Part shown: piece by piece, positions 53,676-62,736 of the stretch
Layout: each line of letters begins with the position of its first letter
Position numbering within the stretch: position 1 is the first letter of the stretch
Assembly: GCF_008271295.1 (NCBI RefSeq)
Contig: NZ_VTOY01000007.1
Coordinates: forward strand, 50,678-114,677
Length of the DNA stretch: 64,000 nucleotides
DNA from: Pseudoselenomonas ruminis
GTDB lineage: Bacteria > Bacillota > Negativicutes > Selenomonadales > Selenomonadaceae
Direction of reading: 5' to 3'
Notes under the pieces: generated by a model
Seen by the model: only the letters and a program-made list of their open reading frames with translations
Told to the model about the DNA's origin: nothing
Database searches by the model: none
Position numbers and translations under genes: made by a program

Positions 53676-53739
53676 CCTCGTTATTCTTATCCCATATTAC
53701 CGCTATTATCCACTTATTGAACGAAAGGATTTGATTTCC

Positions 53740-55050
53740 ATGATTGATACGGGCGATACGGCTTGGGTCCTCATCAGTGCAGCCCTGGTCTTCATTATGA
53801 CTCCCGGACTTGCCTTCTTTTACGGCGGCATGGTTCGCAGCAAAAATGTACTGACTACCATCATGCAGAGCTTTTTCATCGTTGCCATGATTTCGGTTGA
53901 ATGGGTACTGATTGGCTACACCATGACGTTCGGCGCCGATATCAACGGCTTCATCGGCAGTCTCGACAAACTCGGCCTTGCTGGCGTCGGCTTGAACGTT
54001 CTCGAAAATGGCACGATTCCAGAACTCGCCTTTGTTGCCTTCCAGTGCATGTTCGCCGTCATCACCCCGGCCCTCATCACTGGCGCCTTTGCCGAACGCA
54101 TGAAATTTGCTGCTTTTGCTGTCTTTATCCTTCTCTGGGCTGTCTTCATTTACAACCCGATGGCTCATTGGGTATGGGGCGGCGGCTTCCTGGCCGAACT
54201 CGGTGCTCTTGATTTTGCCGGCGGCCTCGTCATCCACATTCTCTCCGGTGTTTCTGGACTTACCCTCTGCATCCTGCTCGGCAAACGCAAAGGCTATGGC
54301 CATACCGCTATGATTCCTCACAACCTGCCGATGACCGTCCTCGGTGCTACGCTTCTCTGGTTTGGCTGGTTCGGCTTTAATGCCGGCAGTGCTCTCGGCG
54401 CCAATGCTCTGGCTGCCAATGCCTTCGTAACCTCCCAGGCTGCTGCCGCTGCCGCTACCGTTTCCTGGGTATTGGCCGAATGGAAATTCAATGGCAAACC
54501 GACCATTCTCGGTGCAGCTTCCGGCTGTGTCGCAGGTCTCGTCGCCATCACCCCGGCAGCTGGTTTTGTCGCACCGCTTCCCTCGGTTATCATTGGTCTT
54601 GTCGGCGGCGTTGTCTGCTTCTTCGCCGTTGCAGTTCTTAAAGAAAAACTCGGTTACGATGATGCCCTCGACGCCTTTGGTGTTCATGGCATCGGCGGCA
54701 CCTGGGGTGCTGTTGCCACGGGTCTCTGGGCTACCACCGAAATCAATCCGGATGGTGCCAACGGCCTGCTCTTCGGCGAAACCCATCTTTTCACGGCACA
54801 GCTCGTTTCGATTGTTGTCGCTTATGCCCTGGCTATTGCCGGCACCTACGTCCTCTATAAGATTGTCGCTGCTTTGATGGAAACCCGCGCTTCCGAAGCC
54901 GAAGAACTCACGGGTCTCGACATCGTCGAACACGGCGAACGCGGCTATGCCCGTTCCGTCATGACTGGCAGCCCGATGCTTGGCAGTTTTGAAGACTCCA
55001 GCGAAATGCTTGCCAACACCGTCATGAGTATCAATGCACAGAAAGGATAA
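53740..55050 (+). CDS. amtB: Ammonium transporter AmtB
   Basis: Amt family channel of about 436 residues with 11 hydrophobic helices. Motifs: LAFFYGGMVRSKNVL near the N-terminus, NPMAHWVWGGGFL (first conserved pore His), and DAFGVHGIGGTWGAVATG (second pore His). The start at 53740 (MIDTGDTAW) has a GAAAGGA site; the frame extends upstream through the leader. It precedes glnK by 9 nt. Confidence 0.95.
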   Translation: MIDTGDTAWVLISAALVFIMTPGLAFFYGGMVRSKNVLTTIMQSFFIVAMISVEWVLIGYTMTFGADINGFIGSLDKLGLAGVGLNVLENGTIPELAFVAFQCMFAVITPALITGAFAERMKFAAFAVFILLWAVFIYNPMAHWVWGGGFLAELGALDFAGGLVIHILSGVSGLTLCILLGKRKGYGHTAMIPHNLPMTVLGATLLWFGWFGFNAGSALGANALAANAFVTSQAAAAAATVSWVLAEWKFNGKPTILGAASGCVAGLVAITPAAGFVAPLPSVIIGLVGGVVCFFAVAVLKEKLGYDDALDAFGVHGIGGTWGAVATGLWATTEINPDGANGLLFGETHLFTAQLVSIVVAYALAIAGTYVLYKIVAALMETRASEAEELTGLDIVEHGERGYARSVMTGSPMLGSFEDSSEMLANTVMSINAQKG

Positions 55051-55059
55051 GGTGGCCGC

Positions 55060-55434
55060 ATGAAAATCACAAAAATTGAAATCATCACCCGCTCCAGCAA
55101 ACTCGATGACCTCATGCGCGCCCTCAACGAAATCGGCGTACTCGGCATGACGGTAAGCCAGGTATTTGGCTGTGGCCTGCAGAAAGGCCACGAAGAAGTT
55201 TACCGCGGGAAAAAATACGATATCAATCTCGTACCAAAGATCAAGATTGAGACCGTAATCTGCGAAGTTCCCGTCGAGAAAGTTCTCGATACAGCTCAGA
55301 AAGTCCTGCGCACTGGCAGCTTTGGCGATGGCAAGATTTTCGTTACGGAACTTACCGATGCTGTCCGCATCCGTACCGGCCAGCGCGGTGCTGAAGCGAT
55401 TAAAGATATCCCCGGTGAGAAAAAAGAAGCATAA
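55060..55434 (+). CDS. glnK: Nitrogen regulatory P-II protein (GlnK-like)
   Basis: P-II signal protein of 124 residues that binds 2-oxoglutarate and ATP/ADP and blocks AmtB when nitrogen is plentiful. T-loop residues are GHEEVYRGKKYDINLVPK, with Tyr at the usual modification position. The C-terminal GDGKIFVTELTDAVRIRTGQRG matches the family. Close spacing after amtB supports one transcript. Confidence 0.95.
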   Translation: MKITKIEIITRSSKLDDLMRALNEIGVLGMTVSQVFGCGLQKGHEEVYRGKKYDINLVPKIKIETVICEVPVEKVLDTAQKVLRTGSFGDGKIFVTELTDAVRIRTGQRGAEAIKDIPGEKKEA

Positions 55435-55449
55435 TCCACTCGCGAAACG

Positions 55450-55493
55450 AAAAATACCGATGACTCCTCGGCAAGAGTCATCGGTATTTTTTT
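55450..55493. terminator. Bidirectional terminator after glnK
   Basis: ATACCGATGACTC and GAGTCATCGGTAT form a 13-bp stem flanked by A- and T-runs. It also ends the convergent HAD gene. Confidence 0.9.
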
Positions 55494-55495
55494 AC

Positions 55496-56251
55496 TCACA
55501 TATTGTCCAGCAGCATCGCCCCCACCGTATCATATACCTTCGCTGCAGCTTCCTGCATAAAAGGCTTGGCTGTTGCTACCGTAAATCCGTGGAATCGTTC
55601 AATCATCGGCAAATCATTTTTATCATCACCAATAACCAGTAGTTCCTTATCCTTCCAAGCGCCAGAATCAAGCATCTTTTGCAGCCCCCAGCCCTTATCG
55701 CTCTCCACATAGTTGATATCGAGATAACTGCGGTTGATATTGCCGCCAAGGCTTGGATATTTCGCATGGATATCATCCGAGACCTGCTGTGCTTGCTCCG
55801 GGGTATCAAACTTCATGCTGATTTGAACCACATCGGAAAGCTTTAGTGCCTGTTCCACCGTAATTGGCGGAATCAATTCGATCGGAATCAACGGATTGGG
55901 CCGGATACTATACACCTCATGAGCCGTAAACACCAGCAGGGAATAGTGCTCATCCTGCACAATCTCCATCGAAAGGAGCCCCTGTAAAACCTCCGGCGCA
56001 ATTGCCTGGCAGTGCATCATATTCCCTTGGGCATCCAGCGACACCGCACCATTATTGCAAACGAGAAAATCCAGCTGCAAATCATCATATTTCGCCAACG
56101 CTTCACGAATAAGCGAAAGCCCCCGTCCCGTGGCAATGCCAAATTTGTTGCCAGCCTCCTGCCAAACTTTTATCGCCTTGATATTTTCCTCGGGAATAGG
56201 CTCACCGATGGGGCAAAGGGTTCCGTCAAAATCCGTTGCTGCTATTTTCAT
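55496..56251 (-). CDS. Cof-type HAD phosphatase
   Basis: HAD hydrolase of 251 residues. Motifs: AATDFDGTLCPIG, GIATGRGLSLI and LVIGDDKNDLPMIERF. Third member of the Cof type in this window. Substrate unknown. Monocistronic. Confidence 0.92.
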   Translation of the reverse strand: MKIAATDFDGTLCPIGEPIPEENIKAIKVWQEAGNKFGIATGRGLSLIREALAKYDDLQLDFLVCNNGAVSLDAQGNMMHCQAIAPEVLQGLLSMEIVQDEHYSLLVFTAHEVYSIRPNPLIPIELIPPITVEQALKLSDVVQISMKFDTPEQAQQVSDDIHAKYPSLGGNINRSYLDINYVESDKGWGLQKMLDSGAWKDKELLVIGDDKNDLPMIERFHGFTVATAKPFMQEAAAKVYDTVGAMLLDNM

Positions 56252-56290
56252 TCCTGCGTCCTCCTGCTCGTTCGTTTATTCCTATCATAT

Positions 56291-56326
56291 CACAAAAGAG
56301 GTTTGCCGCAAAAGCAAACCTCTTTC
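56291..56326 (-). terminator. Terminator after the third chemoreceptor gene
   Basis: AAAGAGGTTTGC pairs with GCAAACCTCTTT, followed by a short T-run on the minus strand. Confidence 0.75.
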
Positions 56327-56363
56327 TTATCCCTCGTTTTATCGCTATTGTTCAAGTGCCGGT

Positions 56364-58343
56364 TTATACTCGGAATTTTGCTGCCATATCCTGCAGCTCG
56401 GAAGCCATCTTAGCCAAAGACTGCGAAGCTGCCGCAATTTCCTGCGTTGAAGCCGACTGTTCCTCCGTAGCGGCCGAAATTGACTCCGTCTGCTCGGCGG
56501 TCTTGCGGCTTACCGCATCAATGCTGTTTACTGCGCTTTCAATCTGCGAACCGCCCGCCGATACAACCTGTACCGCCTCATCAATCGCTGCCATACGCTC
56601 TTTGATGGCCGCAACACGCTGCATGATACTATGGAACTCCTCACCTACGGCGCGGATTGCCTCAGCACCATTCTGTACTTCGTCACTACCAGCCTGCATA
56701 CTGCTTACTGCCTCGCCAGTACCGCGCTGAACCGCACCAATGCGCTGGCGGATTTCCTCCGTAGCTGCCTGGGACTGCTCGGCCAGCTTGCGCACCTCAT
56801 CGGCAACCACCGAGAAACCACGCCCCTGTTCGCCAGCACGCGCCGCCTCAATCGCCGCATTAAGTGCTAACAGATTCGTCTGCTCAGCAATGCCGGAAAT
56901 TGTATCGATGATGGCACCAATCTCCTGCGAATGTTTGCCAAGTTTTGCTACAACCTCTGCCGAATCGCCAACACTCGATTCAATCTTGCCCATGCGGTTT
57001 ACCGCCTGCTCCATCAAAGTCTGGCCGTTGCTGGCGGCATGTGCTGCTGCCACCGTCATTTCCGTAATCTGCTGAATCTGGGCCACGACACCGTCGAGCT
57101 TAGCTACCACATCCTGCACATTCCGTGCAGCCTTGTCGACATGCCCTGTCTGGTCCGAAACACCGGCAGCAACCTCCGCTACGGTCTGGGCCACATTCGT
57201 AGACGCATCCGCCGACTGCTGGGCACTTGCCGTCAGCTCCTCACTCGAAGCTGCCACCTGCTCAGAAGTAGCACTCATCTGCGTGATAAGCTTCTTGATA
57301 TGTGCCTTCATCGCATTGAATCCGCGTCCAAGGTCACCGAGTTCATCCGCTTCAAGATTCACAAGGTCTTGGCCACTCAAGTTGCCTTCTGCCAATTCCG
57401 CAGCATGTTCCTTAAGCTCCAAAATACGACGCGTTATGCCCGTTGCAAACTGCAGGCAGGCAAAGACAATCAGCATGATGCCCACCAGCGTCAAAACGCC
57501 ATAGGTCCATTTTAATGCGGTAAGCTGGCTGTAAATGACCTCCTCCGGCACGAGAATTCCAACAATCCAGTTGGTACTGGGGATTTTCGCATAAGCGAGG
57601 ACCATATCCTCCCCATTTTTCTCGACTGTAGTAAATCCGGTGTCCTGCTGCGTCATGCGCTGATATTCCTGCTGGAATCCCGGCAAATCAGCGGCATTCT
57701 TGTTCAGCGCATCCTGGTCTTCCGTAGCGATAACGTTGCCGGCATTGTCGAGGATGTAGCCAACACCCTCCCCCTGATATTTGAGGTCCTTAACCTCTTC
57801 ACTGAGGATATCCAGGAAAATATCTTCACAGACAGCACCTCGATATGCACCAGCAGCATTATGATACGGTGCGGCAATCGATACCACCAATTTTCCCGTA
57901 ATACGGTCGACATACGTATCCATAAATTCTACCTGGTCCGATGCCTTCGGCAGCTTATAAAACCGCATGGTAAGCGGATTGAGCTTCGGGGCCAGATTGC
58001 CGGCACGATACCCTACAATAGTGCCATCACTGTTGCCCACCACCAAATCCGAAACAGAATTTGCATCCTCACCAGCTACTGCCAGTAAGGACCGCAATTG
58101 CTCTGGTGACTTCGTACCATCATCCTGCTTGGCCATAAGGTTTGCCGCCGATACTGCCACCTGCTTCTTAGCCAGCAGCCAGCCATCCAGTTTATTGGCT
58201 GCCCCTTGCATCGTATCGGTAATTTCCCGTTCGACGCTGCTACTGAGATGACTGCTGGCAAGATAGTATCCCACACCAGATACAATTGCCATGATTACAC
58301 CGGCCACACCAGCCAGTGCAAAAAATTTTTGTTTGATACCCAT
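56364..58343 (-). CDS. Methyl-accepting chemotaxis protein with dCache sensor
   Basis: Chemoreceptor of 659 residues. A membrane helix (about 8-28) is followed by a ~250-residue periplasmic sensor of the dCache_1 type ([38 protein letters not shown]), a second membrane helix (about 280-300), HAMP and a signalling domain with [24 protein letters not shown]. Amino acids are common ligands of this sensor fold; the real ligand is unknown. No neighbour suggests an operon. Confidence 0.95.
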   Translation of the reverse strand: MGIKQKFFALAGVAGVIMAIVSGVGYYLASSHLSSSVEREITDTMQGAANKLDGWLLAKKQVAVSAANLMAKQDDGTKSPEQLRSLLAVAGEDANSVSDLVVGNSDGTIVGYRAGNLAPKLNPLTMRFYKLPKASDQVEFMDTYVDRITGKLVVSIAAPYHNAAGAYRGAVCEDIFLDILSEEVKDLKYQGEGVGYILDNAGNVIATEDQDALNKNAADLPGFQQEYQRMTQQDTGFTTVEKNGEDMVLAYAKIPSTNWIVGILVPEEVIYSQLTALKWTYGVLTLVGIMLIVFACLQFATGITRRILELKEHAAELAEGNLSGQDLVNLEADELGDLGRGFNAMKAHIKKLITQMSATSEQVAASSEELTASAQQSADASTNVAQTVAEVAAGVSDQTGHVDKAARNVQDVVAKLDGVVAQIQQITEMTVAAAHAASNGQTLMEQAVNRMGKIESSVGDSAEVVAKLGKHSQEIGAIIDTISGIAEQTNLLALNAAIEAARAGEQGRGFSVVADEVRKLAEQSQAATEEIRQRIGAVQRGTGEAVSSMQAGSDEVQNGAEAIRAVGEEFHSIMQRVAAIKERMAAIDEAVQVVSAGGSQIESAVNSIDAVSRKTAEQTESISAATEEQSASTQEIAAASQSLAKMASELQDMAAKFRV

Positions 58344-58451
58344 TTCCTTTCCTCCTTAAAACATAAGCATTTTCTTATTTTATTCTAAAAATGTATCAAT
58401 TTCAAGGACATTATGTAAATTTGTAACGATAAGCGAGACATTTTTACACAC

Positions 58452-58490
58452 AAAAAATGCGTACAAGCCAGTAACTTACTAAGCCTGTAC
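58452..58490 (-). terminator. Probable terminator after the 121-residue unknown gene
   Basis: An imperfect stem closed by GTACA/TGTAC with a T6 run after it on the minus strand. Confidence 0.55.
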
Positions 58491-58552
58491 ACATTTAACC
58501 ATTTATAAAAATTTTTCCTTAATTCATGGTCACAACGTGGCAAATCCACTCA

Positions 58553-58918
58553 TCAAACCGTTGCACTGAACAAGGAACCGGCAGCCACCTGATTGCCTGC
58601 CGTATAGGCCTTAGGAACCCAGCTGCCCGCAACCTGCAAATTCTGCTGCTGCTGAACCGTTGCCCCACTAAGCTTTGTTTCGGAAATAATGCGTCCGCCC
58701 TGCATCTTCCGGACGACCAGCGTTCCATCCGGCAATAACTTCGTAACCGTAATCGCACCTGCCGTTTGATTCTCCTCGGACTTTGCCCGCGCCGTTGCCT
58801 CGGCTAGAACTTCACGAAAACCAGTTGACGCTTCCTTGCTCTTATTGCCCGCGGAGGAATCTGAATACTGATTATCATAATGCAAGGCACTGATACTGCT
58901 GATTGCATGAATCCCCAT
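58553..58918 (-). CDS. Hypothetical protein, 121 residues
   Basis: Not recognised. The start (58918, MGIHAISS) follows AAGGAGG. The product is polar, with a Ser/Asn-rich N-terminal stretch, a helical segment (REVLAEATARAKSEENQ) and a beta-rich middle (GAITVTKLLPDGTLVVRKMQGG). No signal peptide or membrane helix. A short overlapping frame at 58519-58758 is judged a shadow. Confidence 0.65.
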   Translation of the reverse strand: MGIHAISSISALHYDNQYSDSSAGNKSKEASTGFREVLAEATARAKSEENQTAGAITVTKLLPDGTLVVRKMQGGRIISETKLSGATVQQQQNLQVAGSWVPKAYTAGNQVAAGSLFSATV

Positions 58919-59014
58919 ATATATTCCTCCTTTGCCTTCATACATAATCTTTCTTTTTTTACATTATCTATCGGCAAGATTAGAACTCTATGGGATTTAT
59001 GTAAACTTTAAGAC

Positions 59015-59045
59015 AAAAATAATGCCGCCTTAACAAAGGCGGCAT
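59015..59045 (-). terminator. Terminator after the 86-residue unknown gene
   Basis: ATGCCGCCTT-AACA-AAGGCGGCAT followed by a T-rich tract on the minus strand. Confidence 0.85.
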
Positions 59046-59068
59046 ATCTCATGCAGGTTTAATTTTCC

Positions 59069-59329
59069 TCACTGTTCGTCGGAAAAACGGCGGCGGAAAA
59101 GTTCGGACTCTTTTCCCTTGCCCTTGAATAACAATGCGCACATTTCCTCAATCGAGAGCTTATCCACATCGGCAATCTCAATCACCAGCACCGAATCCTG
59201 CGCATGCATCTCACCGACTGGCAAGCACATATACTTCTCGGGGACTGCGGTTATTTCCCCTTTATAATCTTTGATTTCGACCTGCTGTTTTTCCGGCAGG
59301 ATTGCCAGTAATTCCGATAGTACAATCAT
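59069..59329 (-). CDS. Hypothetical protein, 86 residues
   Basis: Not recognised. A small acidic protein with two predicted strands and a C-terminal helix ending in GKESELFRRRFSDEQ. A GGAATG site and a terminator support it. No homologous family was recognised by eye. Confidence 0.65.
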   Translation of the reverse strand: MIVLSELLAILPEKQQVEIKDYKGEITAVPEKYMCLPVGEMHAQDSVLVIEIADVDKLSIEEMCALLFKGKGKESELFRRRFSDEQ

Positions 59330-59415
59330 GTCAACACATTCCTTCGTTTTCTAGTTTGTCCTATATATCATTCGCGATACCAGCACCAAAATCCTGCCTG
59401 CTTTTTGCCGCTTCG

Positions 59416-60540
59416 TTATTTCAGTTTTACCAGCTCATACTCCCGGGTACCCATGCCGATTTTCTCCGCATGTTCGAGCGTTTCTTTCCAATGAACATTC
59501 GGATTGTTGTCCATAAACACATCATGGTGATGATGCCAATCCGGCTGTTTCAGATTATCGCCCAGCTGGCTGTTTTCGATAGCCGTCATCTTCTGGCAGG
59601 CATCCACACAAGCCTGGTCAATTGCCACAGGGTCAAAAGAAGCGAACATGCCAATATTCGGCAGGATTGGTGCATCATTTTCCCCATGGCAGTCACAGTT
59701 CGGCGAAATGTCCATAGCCAGGCTCACATGGAAGCAGGGACGATCCTGGACAACCGCCTGCGCATACTCTGCCATCTTCTTATCCAACAGGTCGCCCGCA
59801 TCCCACTGTTCGTTGCGGATTGCCGAAAAACCACAGGCACCGATACAGCGGCCACAGCCTTTGCAAAGATCTGCGTGGATGACTGCCTTGTTGTTCTCAT
59901 AGGTAATGGCATTGGAACCACACTCTTTGGCACATTTGCGGCAACCACGGCAGCGGTCAGCATTGACGACACATTTCCCCGAAGAATGCTGCTCCATCTT
60001 ACCGGCACGGCTTCCACAGCCCATGCCAATATTCTTGATGGCGCCGCCAAAGCCTGTCATCTCATGTCCTTTGAAGTGAGAAAGGCTGATTACAATATCC
60101 GCATCCATAACGGCCCGGCCGATTTTGGCGGCTTTTACATACTCACCATTCTTAACAGGTACTTCAATATCATCCGTTCCCTTCAGGCCATCGCCGATGA
60201 TGATCTGACAGCCTGTAGTCGTGGGATTGAATCCATTGAAATTCGCACAATCCAAATGCTCCAGGGCATGCTTACGACTGCCCGGATAGAGCGTATTGCA
60301 ATCTGTCAGAAAAGGAACACCTCCCTGCTCTTTGACGATATCAGCAATGACCTTTGCATATTGCGGACGGAGGAAGGCCATATTGCCAAGCTCACCAAAA
60401 TGCATTTTGATGGCCACAAATTTGCCCTCCATATCAATTTTCTTAATGCCAGCAGCAATGCACAGCGTTTTAAGCTTTTGCAGCAGACTCGTGCCCACCT
60501 GCACGCGAAAATCGGTAAAATAAACGTTAGCTTTCTCCAT
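59416..60540 (-). CDS. DUF362 family protein with two [4Fe-4S] ferredoxin motifs
   Basis: Protein of 374 residues. An N-terminal DUF362 domain (MHFGELGNMAFLRPQ; FLTDCNTLYPGSRKHALEHL; DIVISLSHFKGHEMTGFGGAIKNIGMGC) surrounds a two-cluster ferredoxin region: CRGCRKCAKECGSNAI and CKGCGRCIGACGFSAI (about 192-232). The C-terminal DUF362 part follows (DISPNCDCHGENDAPILPNIGMFASFDPVAIDQA). A redox role is likely but unspecified. It lies behind a structured leader. Confidence 0.92.
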   Translation of the reverse strand: MEKANVYFTDFRVQVGTSLLQKLKTLCIAAGIKKIDMEGKFVAIKMHFGELGNMAFLRPQYAKVIADIVKEQGGVPFLTDCNTLYPGSRKHALEHLDCANFNGFNPTTTGCQIIIGDGLKGTDDIEVPVKNGEYVKAAKIGRAVMDADIVISLSHFKGHEMTGFGGAIKNIGMGCGSRAGKMEQHSSGKCVVNADRCRGCRKCAKECGSNAITYENNKAVIHADLCKGCGRCIGACGFSAIRNEQWDAGDLLDKKMAEYAQAVVQDRPCFHVSLAMDISPNCDCHGENDAPILPNIGMFASFDPVAIDQACVDACQKMTAIENSQLGDNLKQPDWHHHHDVFMDNNPNVHWKETLEHAEKIGMGTREYELVKLK

Positions 60541-60770
60541 TATGAACTCCTCTCAAATACAACACAGGGCAGTTAAACACAGGGTTGACGATAACAGAAA
60601 ACAACCGCCAATGGCTTTCTCGTCACCAATTGGCGGTTATTTCCTGTCTTTTGTTATCTTTTCCATGTACCTTTTCCCATGGGGTTCTTACCAGCCCATC
60701 GGAATCTCCTCCCCTTGCTTATTGACATGCCGGCTGCTATTGGAAAGCCCTGAACTTCTTTCCTTTAGCT
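60541..60770 (-). promoter_or_regulatory. Structured leader RNA of unknown class before the DUF362 gene
   Basis: About 230 nt from the predicted start (near 60770) to the gene. Seen: hairpin GGAAAG/CTTTCC (60742-60763), a CAGCC/GGCTG pairing (60692-60696 with 60732-60736), GGGG/CCCC (60681-60684 with 60711-60714), hairpin CCATG/CATGG (60663-60682), then a terminator. Promoter, structured region, terminator and gene in this order resemble a riboswitch or attenuator. No known class was recognised. A tiny frame with a GGGGAGGAG site encodes Met-Gly-Trp-stop (60688-60699). Confidence 0.55.
60594..60638 (-). terminator. Terminator in the DUF362 leader
   Basis: AACCGCCAAT and ATTGGCGGTT form a 10-bp stem with a 16-nt loop, followed by GTTTTCTGTT on the minus strand. 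It lies about 60-95 nt before the DUF362 start. Confidence 0.75.
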
Positions 60771-60777
60771 TACTTCT

Positions 60778-60806
60778 ACTATACCCGAATTTTAGCTAGA
60801 TGTCAA
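60778..60806 (-). promoter_or_regulatory. Promoter of the DUF362 leader
   Basis: -35 TTGACA, 17-nt spacer, -10 TATAGT on the minus strand. It begins between the lipase stop (60873) and the leader. The rest of the gap (60807-60872) shows nothing else. Confidence 0.75.
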
Positions 60807-60872
60807 TAAGTTTTCAGAGTTTTTAATGTATTCTGTACACAGTAAGATATCCCGCGCTTACGCTGCCATTTC

Positions 60873-62207
60873 TTACTGCAGGAATTTTTCCCGCTGCTCC
60901 CTTGCCTGAAACTGCAAATAAACCACCGTTTCAATCGGCGTCAGATTGGTGGTAGTAGCACTGGTTGTCTGCATAGTCAGCAAATTCCCATCGGTATTAT
61001 AGAGCTCCTCTTCCATTACCAGGCGGTAATTATTGCGCTCATTCCGGATGCGGCTGCCAGAAAAACGCTCTACCAAAACATAGCGGCAGCCAGCCTTCTT
61101 TTGCTCTGCACAAAGAGCAGCAATACTCTTCTTATCACTCTTTTCCGGCAGGATAACAGGAGCATACTCCTGTTGCAGCAATTCCCGCAGGGTGCGCCGC
61201 ATATAAGGCAAATCCTGCTGGAGCTTTTTATCCAGTTTAAACTCAAACGGAGCAACATAAAGGCCGCCACTTAGTCTTGCCGGAGTTCCCTGCAGCGTTG
61301 GCGGCATTGGGTCGGTTTCTGGATGGGTATCCTGATACGTCCGCAGGCTCTGGTCGAGATAGAGAACCATATCATGAGCAAACCGCTCTGATTTATTATT
61401 CTTCCAGACAATCTTTTTCCCGAATTGAACAAATCCGCCGGTTAACGACTGCAAAACACTCTTGACCGGGTCAGCCGCCATCGTAATCCGCGTAAGATTC
61501 ATCTTATGTTCATACCGGCGCGCAAAAGTTTCATTGCCTACGGCTGGTGCGCCAAAGGTGATGACCTGCAGCTGCTCGGGGCGGACGCCCAAATCGGCGA
61601 AACGGGCAGCGGCCAGCGTTGCCGAGGCTCCACCGAGGCTATGACCAGTCAAATAAAGGATTTCATCGGGATTTCCCCGCAGTTCCTGCGCCAGGAATTC
61701 CCCAGCCGTCCGGTTGCCAAACTCATCCAGCGGCTGCTGGAAGAGTGCTACTTGAACGTAATCATTAAACCCTTGATGTACGAGCGGTTGGGAGCCATTG
61801 TGTTCCCCTAGCGCAGCAGCCTCCTTAAATTGCTGTGGTGTTTTCCCGCCAAACAAGACACGTTTGACCCGGAAATCAATCTCGGCATCTTTTAACCGTT
61901 CAGTGCCTGGAAAAGCCAGAAAATAGACCGACTGTTTTCCCGGAAGATTGCGCGACACCAAATGAAAGCGTCCGTCGGCTACACGATTGATATTCTCCCG
62001 CGAATCAAAATACCAGCCGCTTTCCTCCAGCCATTCACGAGTTAAAAGGTTGAGCCCGTCACTATAAGACGCCAGCGAAACCAAGCTTGAGGTAAAGTAA
62101 AGCTCTGCCTCCTGCGGCGTTATCGCAGCAGCCAAACACCGCCACGGCACGAACAAACTAACAAGCAGAATATAAATGCTTATGCCTATTGCCCGAACGA
62201 TTCTCAT
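60873..62207 (-). CDS. Exported class 3 lipase-like protein
   Basis: Alpha/beta hydrolase of 444 residues. A signal peptide (about 1-26, ending CLAAA) is followed by a lipase_3 domain: nucleophile elbow GHSLGGASA (Ser about 197), ITFGAPAVGN, and FLAFPGTERLKDAEIDFRVKR upstream. The C-terminal ~130 residues are unassigned, ending in a segment on TSATTTNLTPIETVVYLQ. The start at 62207 has an AAGGAGG site. No promoter was resolved: the tRNA-Leu terminator lies 30 nt upstream. Confidence 0.9.
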   Translation of the reverse strand: MRIVRAIGISIYILLVSLFVPWRCLAAAITPQEAELYFTSSLVSLASYSDGLNLLTREWLEESGWYFDSRENINRVADGRFHLVSRNLPGKQSVYFLAFPGTERLKDAEIDFRVKRVLFGGKTPQQFKEAAALGEHNGSQPLVHQGFNDYVQVALFQQPLDEFGNRTAGEFLAQELRGNPDEILYLTGHSLGGASATLAAARFADLGVRPEQLQVITFGAPAVGNETFARRYEHKMNLTRITMAADPVKSVLQSLTGGFVQFGKKIVWKNNKSERFAHDMVLYLDQSLRTYQDTHPETDPMPPTLQGTPARLSGGLYVAPFEFKLDKKLQQDLPYMRRTLRELLQQEYAPVILPEKSDKKSIAALCAEQKKAGCRYVLVERFSGSRIRNERNNYRLVMEEELYNTDGNLLTMQTTSATTTNLTPIETVVYLQFQAREQREKFLQ

Positions 62208-62237
62208 CGGTACCCTCCTTGCATAGACTTATGGTAC

Positions 62238-62265
62238 AAGAAAAGCCCAGACAAAAGTCTGAGCT
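62238..62265 (-). terminator. Terminator of the distal tRNA-Leu pair
   Basis: AGCTCAGAC and GTCTGGGCT pair on the minus strand, followed by a T-run. Confidence 0.75.
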
Positions 62266-62275
62266 AAAATTTCAA

Positions 62276-62361
62276 TGGTGCGGTCGATGGGACTTGAACC
62301 CATACGTCTTGTGAACACTACCCCCTCAAAGTAGCGCGTCTGCCAATTCCGCCACGACCGC
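62276..62361 (-). tRNA. tRNA-Leu (GAG), copy 2
   Basis: Class II tRNA, anticodon loop TTGAGGG, long variable arm, acceptor GCGGTCG/CGACCGC, CCA encoded. Near-identical to the copy at 62632. Confidence 0.92.
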
Positions 62362-62368
62362 AAGAACA

Positions 62369-62455
62369 TGGTGCGGATGAGAGGACTTGAACCTCCACGA
62401 TGTCACCACCACTAGTACCTGAAACTAGCGCGTCTGCCGATTCCGCCACATCCGC
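62369..62455 (-). tRNA. tRNA-Leu (CAG), copy 2
   Basis: Class II tRNA, anticodon loop TTCAGGT, acceptor GCGGATG/CATCCGC, CCA encoded. Near-identical to the copy at 62737. Confidence 0.92.
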
Positions 62456-62499
62456 ATATTTAATTGTCATTCGATATAAGCACCGAATCAACATGTAAT

Positions 62500-62528
62500 A
62501 TTATAAGTGAAATACCATTCATTGTCAA
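62500..62528 (-). promoter_or_regulatory. Consensus promoter of the distal tRNA-Leu pair
   Basis: -35 TTGACA, 17-nt spacer, -10 TATAAT on the minus strand, 45 nt before the tRNA-Leu(CAG) copy. It makes this pair an independent unit. Confidence 0.85.
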
Positions 62529-62585
62529 CACTTTTTCTACAACAATTTTAAAATTATGGCACTAAAATTTAAGCAGCCTGGAAAC

Positions 62586-62616
62586 TAAAAAACCATCTGA
62601 TATTACTATCAGATGG
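62586..62616 (-). terminator. Terminator of the long rRNA-tRNA operon
   Basis: CCATCTGAT-loop-ATCAGATGG followed by T6 on the minus strand, after the proximal tRNA-Leu(GAG). Confidence 0.85.
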
Positions 62617-62631
62617 TATACAAATCATATA

Positions 62632-62717
62632 TGGTGCGGTTGATGGGACTTGAACCCATACGTCTTGTGAACACTACCCCCTCAAAGTAGCGCGTCTGCC
62701 AATTCCGCCACAACCGC
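62632..62717 (-). tRNA. tRNA-Leu (GAG), copy 1
   Basis: Same as copy 2 except in the acceptor stem (GCGGTTG/CAACCGC). Last gene of the rRNA-linked array. Confidence 0.92.
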
Positions 62718-62736
62718 ATATAAGCAAAAATCAATA

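Larger units (their letters stand above)
53480..53739 (+). promoter_or_regulatory. amtB leader with two ANTAR-type hexaloop hairpins and tandem terminators
   Basis: Leader RNA of about 250 nt. Hairpin P1 (53504-53515) is GGC-AATGAC-GCC and hairpin P2 (53622-53637) is GAGAC-AATGGC-GTCTC. Both have a six-base loop with A at position 1 and G at position 4, the signature of ANTAR-domain binding sites. The 3' arm of P1 forms the start of terminator T1, and that of P2 is inside terminator T2, so hexaloop and terminator exclude each other. A further hairpin (GGCATG...CATGCC, 53589-53616) lies between them. Expected action: an ANTAR response regulator, absent here, stabilises the hexaloops and lets transcription reach amtB. 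Confidence 0.65.

Noticed and set aside
53584..55191. 535-residue minus-strand open frame opposite amtB
   Set aside because: Shadow frame produced by codon bias of amtB; its translation resembles no protein, whereas the other strand is a clear ammonium transporter.
58519..58758. 79-residue minus-strand frame overlapping the 121-residue unknown gene
   Set aside because: Overlaps a frame with a strong ribosome-binding site, lacks one itself and is very Arg-rich in a shadow-like way.
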